From: an uncultured bacterium
Lineage (GTDB): Bacteria > Cyanobacteriota > Vampirovibrionia > Gastranaerophilales > Gastranaerophilaceae
Direction of reading: 5' to 3'
DNA length: 22,194 nt
NCBI GenBank assembly: GCA_900550295.1
Contig: URRM01000020.1
Coordinates: 1-22,194, forward strand
Shown here piece by piece: positions 21,537-22,194 of the stretch; positions within the stretch are counted from its first letter, which is position 1, and the number at the start of each line of letters is the position of its first letter. The position numbers were made by a program, and so were the translations under genes. The notes beneath the pieces are model-generated. The model had not been told where the DNA came from, did not search any database, and saw only the letters and a program-made list of their open reading frames with translations.

Positions 21537-22194
21537 TTTATTCAAAAAAAGTTTAATTTTAACTGCTTTAATCTCCGTTTTTGCAATTACTCCAACAATG
21601 GCAAAAGTTGCGGATGAAGTTTATGCAGGTGTGTCAGACGGTCAAATGATTTATTATTCATATTGTTCGGACAAATGGTATTATCAACGACCAAATCAAA
21701 AGAAAAAATGTATTCTGGAGGTTACACGCAGAGTTTCAGAAGGCTCTGGAAGCTATTCCGAATACGTTTCTCCGATGGGTGAGGTCTACACTCCTGCAGG
21801 CTCAAATTATGAATTTTTATACAAAGGTAAATTGATTACGTACCATATTTTTGACGTGAAATTTTATCAAATAGTTTACAACAACAGAAACAAACAGTTC
21901 ATAGAAACTCCACTTGAAGAAGATTTGATAAAAGAAATTTTTAGACACCCAAAATTAATTTATATTTCACAATTTAATGAAAACAACGAAATAACGTTAA
22001 GAAAAAGGCCGTTGAAAAAACAAAGGTATTTGCTACTTAACGACACGGACAAATATTTTTACAGATACTCTTTGGAAACCTCAAACAAAGACAATGTAAT
22101 TAAGACGTTGTTTTTTATAAGAAAGCGTAGTGACATTGATTTTGCACATTTTCAAGAAAATGACGAAGAATTTCCGATGTACAAAATTCACATA
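21529..22194 (+). CDS. Secreted protein of unknown function, cut by the window's right edge
   Basis: An open frame runs from ATG 21529 to the last base (222 codons, no stop), so the gene is incomplete at its 3' end. Residues 1-24 are a signal peptide (basic start FKK, hydrophobic core, TMA before the cut). The rest is rich in Tyr, Phe, Lys and Glu with no motif I recognise; patterns such as WYYQRPNQ, EYVSPMGEVYTPAGS, and repeated strand-like stretches (FYQIVYNN, LIYISQF, YFYRYSLET) suggest a beta-rich fold. AAGGTG lies about 11 bases before the start, inside the Cys-rich gene. The signal peptide and continuous frame make it a convincing gene. Confidence 0.75.
   Translation, partial: MYNLFKKSLILTALISVFAITPTMAKVADEVYAGVSDGQMIYYSYCSDKWYYQRPNQKKKCILEVTRRVSEGSGSYSEYVSPMGEVYTPAGSNYEFLYKGKLITYHIFDVKFYQIVYNNRNKQFIETPLEEDLIKEIFRHPKLIYISQFNENNEITLRKRPLKKQRYLLLNDTDKYFYRYSLETSNKDNVIKTLFFIRKRSDIDFAHFQENDEEFPMYKIHI

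Overview
The window is AT-rich and densely coded with the standard code; TAA, TAG and TGA all act as stops. It carries two paralogous type IV prepilin-like proteins, a VKOR-DsbA fusion, a single-domain QueH, a DUF374 acyltransferase, a FliO-like protein and an NrtR-like regulator. This mix best fits a diderm, non-photosynthetic relative of Cyanobacteria (Vampirovibrionia/Melainabacteria, e.g. gut Gastranaerophilales). That placement is an inference from gene content and protein style, not from a marker gene. Where promoters are visible they look like ordinary sigma-70 sites, often TTGCAA or TTGCCA, 16-18 bases, and an extended TGnTATAAT.

Layout. 1-3194 (minus strand): a possible partial gene at the left edge, YggT, methylthioadenosine phosphorylase, and two prepilin-like proteins. 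Between the two pilin genes lie five tandem copies of a 38-base hairpin unit that reads as stacked intrinsic terminators on the coding strand. A sixth copy and degenerate repeat pieces lie upstream of the larger pilin gene. 3195-3600 is a divergent control region whose two promoters appear to share one palindromic -35 hexamer. 3601-6289 (plus): lytic transglycosylase, then NrtR-like regulator, SecG, an unknown 109-residue protein and a short-chain dehydrogenase, closed by a terminator shared with the opposing genes. 6353-10898 (minus): phosphohexomutase, PheT, and a secreted SH3-like protein. 10947-11810 (plus): prephenate dehydratase. 11848-16036 (minus): orphan histidine kinase, DUF374 acyltransferase, nitrilase-family amidase, PBP4-type DD-carboxypeptidase. 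16122-18085 (plus): FliO-like membrane protein, NeuB-like synthase without its SAF domain, KdsC-like phosphatase. 18144-21244 (plus): aspartokinase with a likely internal beta-subunit start, VKOR-DsbA fusion, QueH. 21336-22194 (plus): Cys-rich DUF6485 protein overlapping a secreted protein that runs off the right edge.

How the genes fit together. Most are housekeeping: cell envelope (transglycosylase, PBP4, acyltransferase, phosphohexomutase, SecG, YggT), amino-acid supply (aspartokinase, prephenate dehydratase), translation and tRNA modification (PheT, QueH), purine/methionine salvage (MTAP) and disulfide formation outside the cytoplasm (VKOR-DsbA). No phage, transposase, CRISPR array, toxin-antitoxin or defence module is visible, and no tRNA or rRNA gene was recognised. 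The points most worth a second look are the hairpin array around the pilin gene, the NeuB-like/phosphatase pair beside a FliO-like gene, the shared-element divergent promoters, the internal start in aspartokinase, and the NrtR-like regulator with a palindrome over its own promoter.
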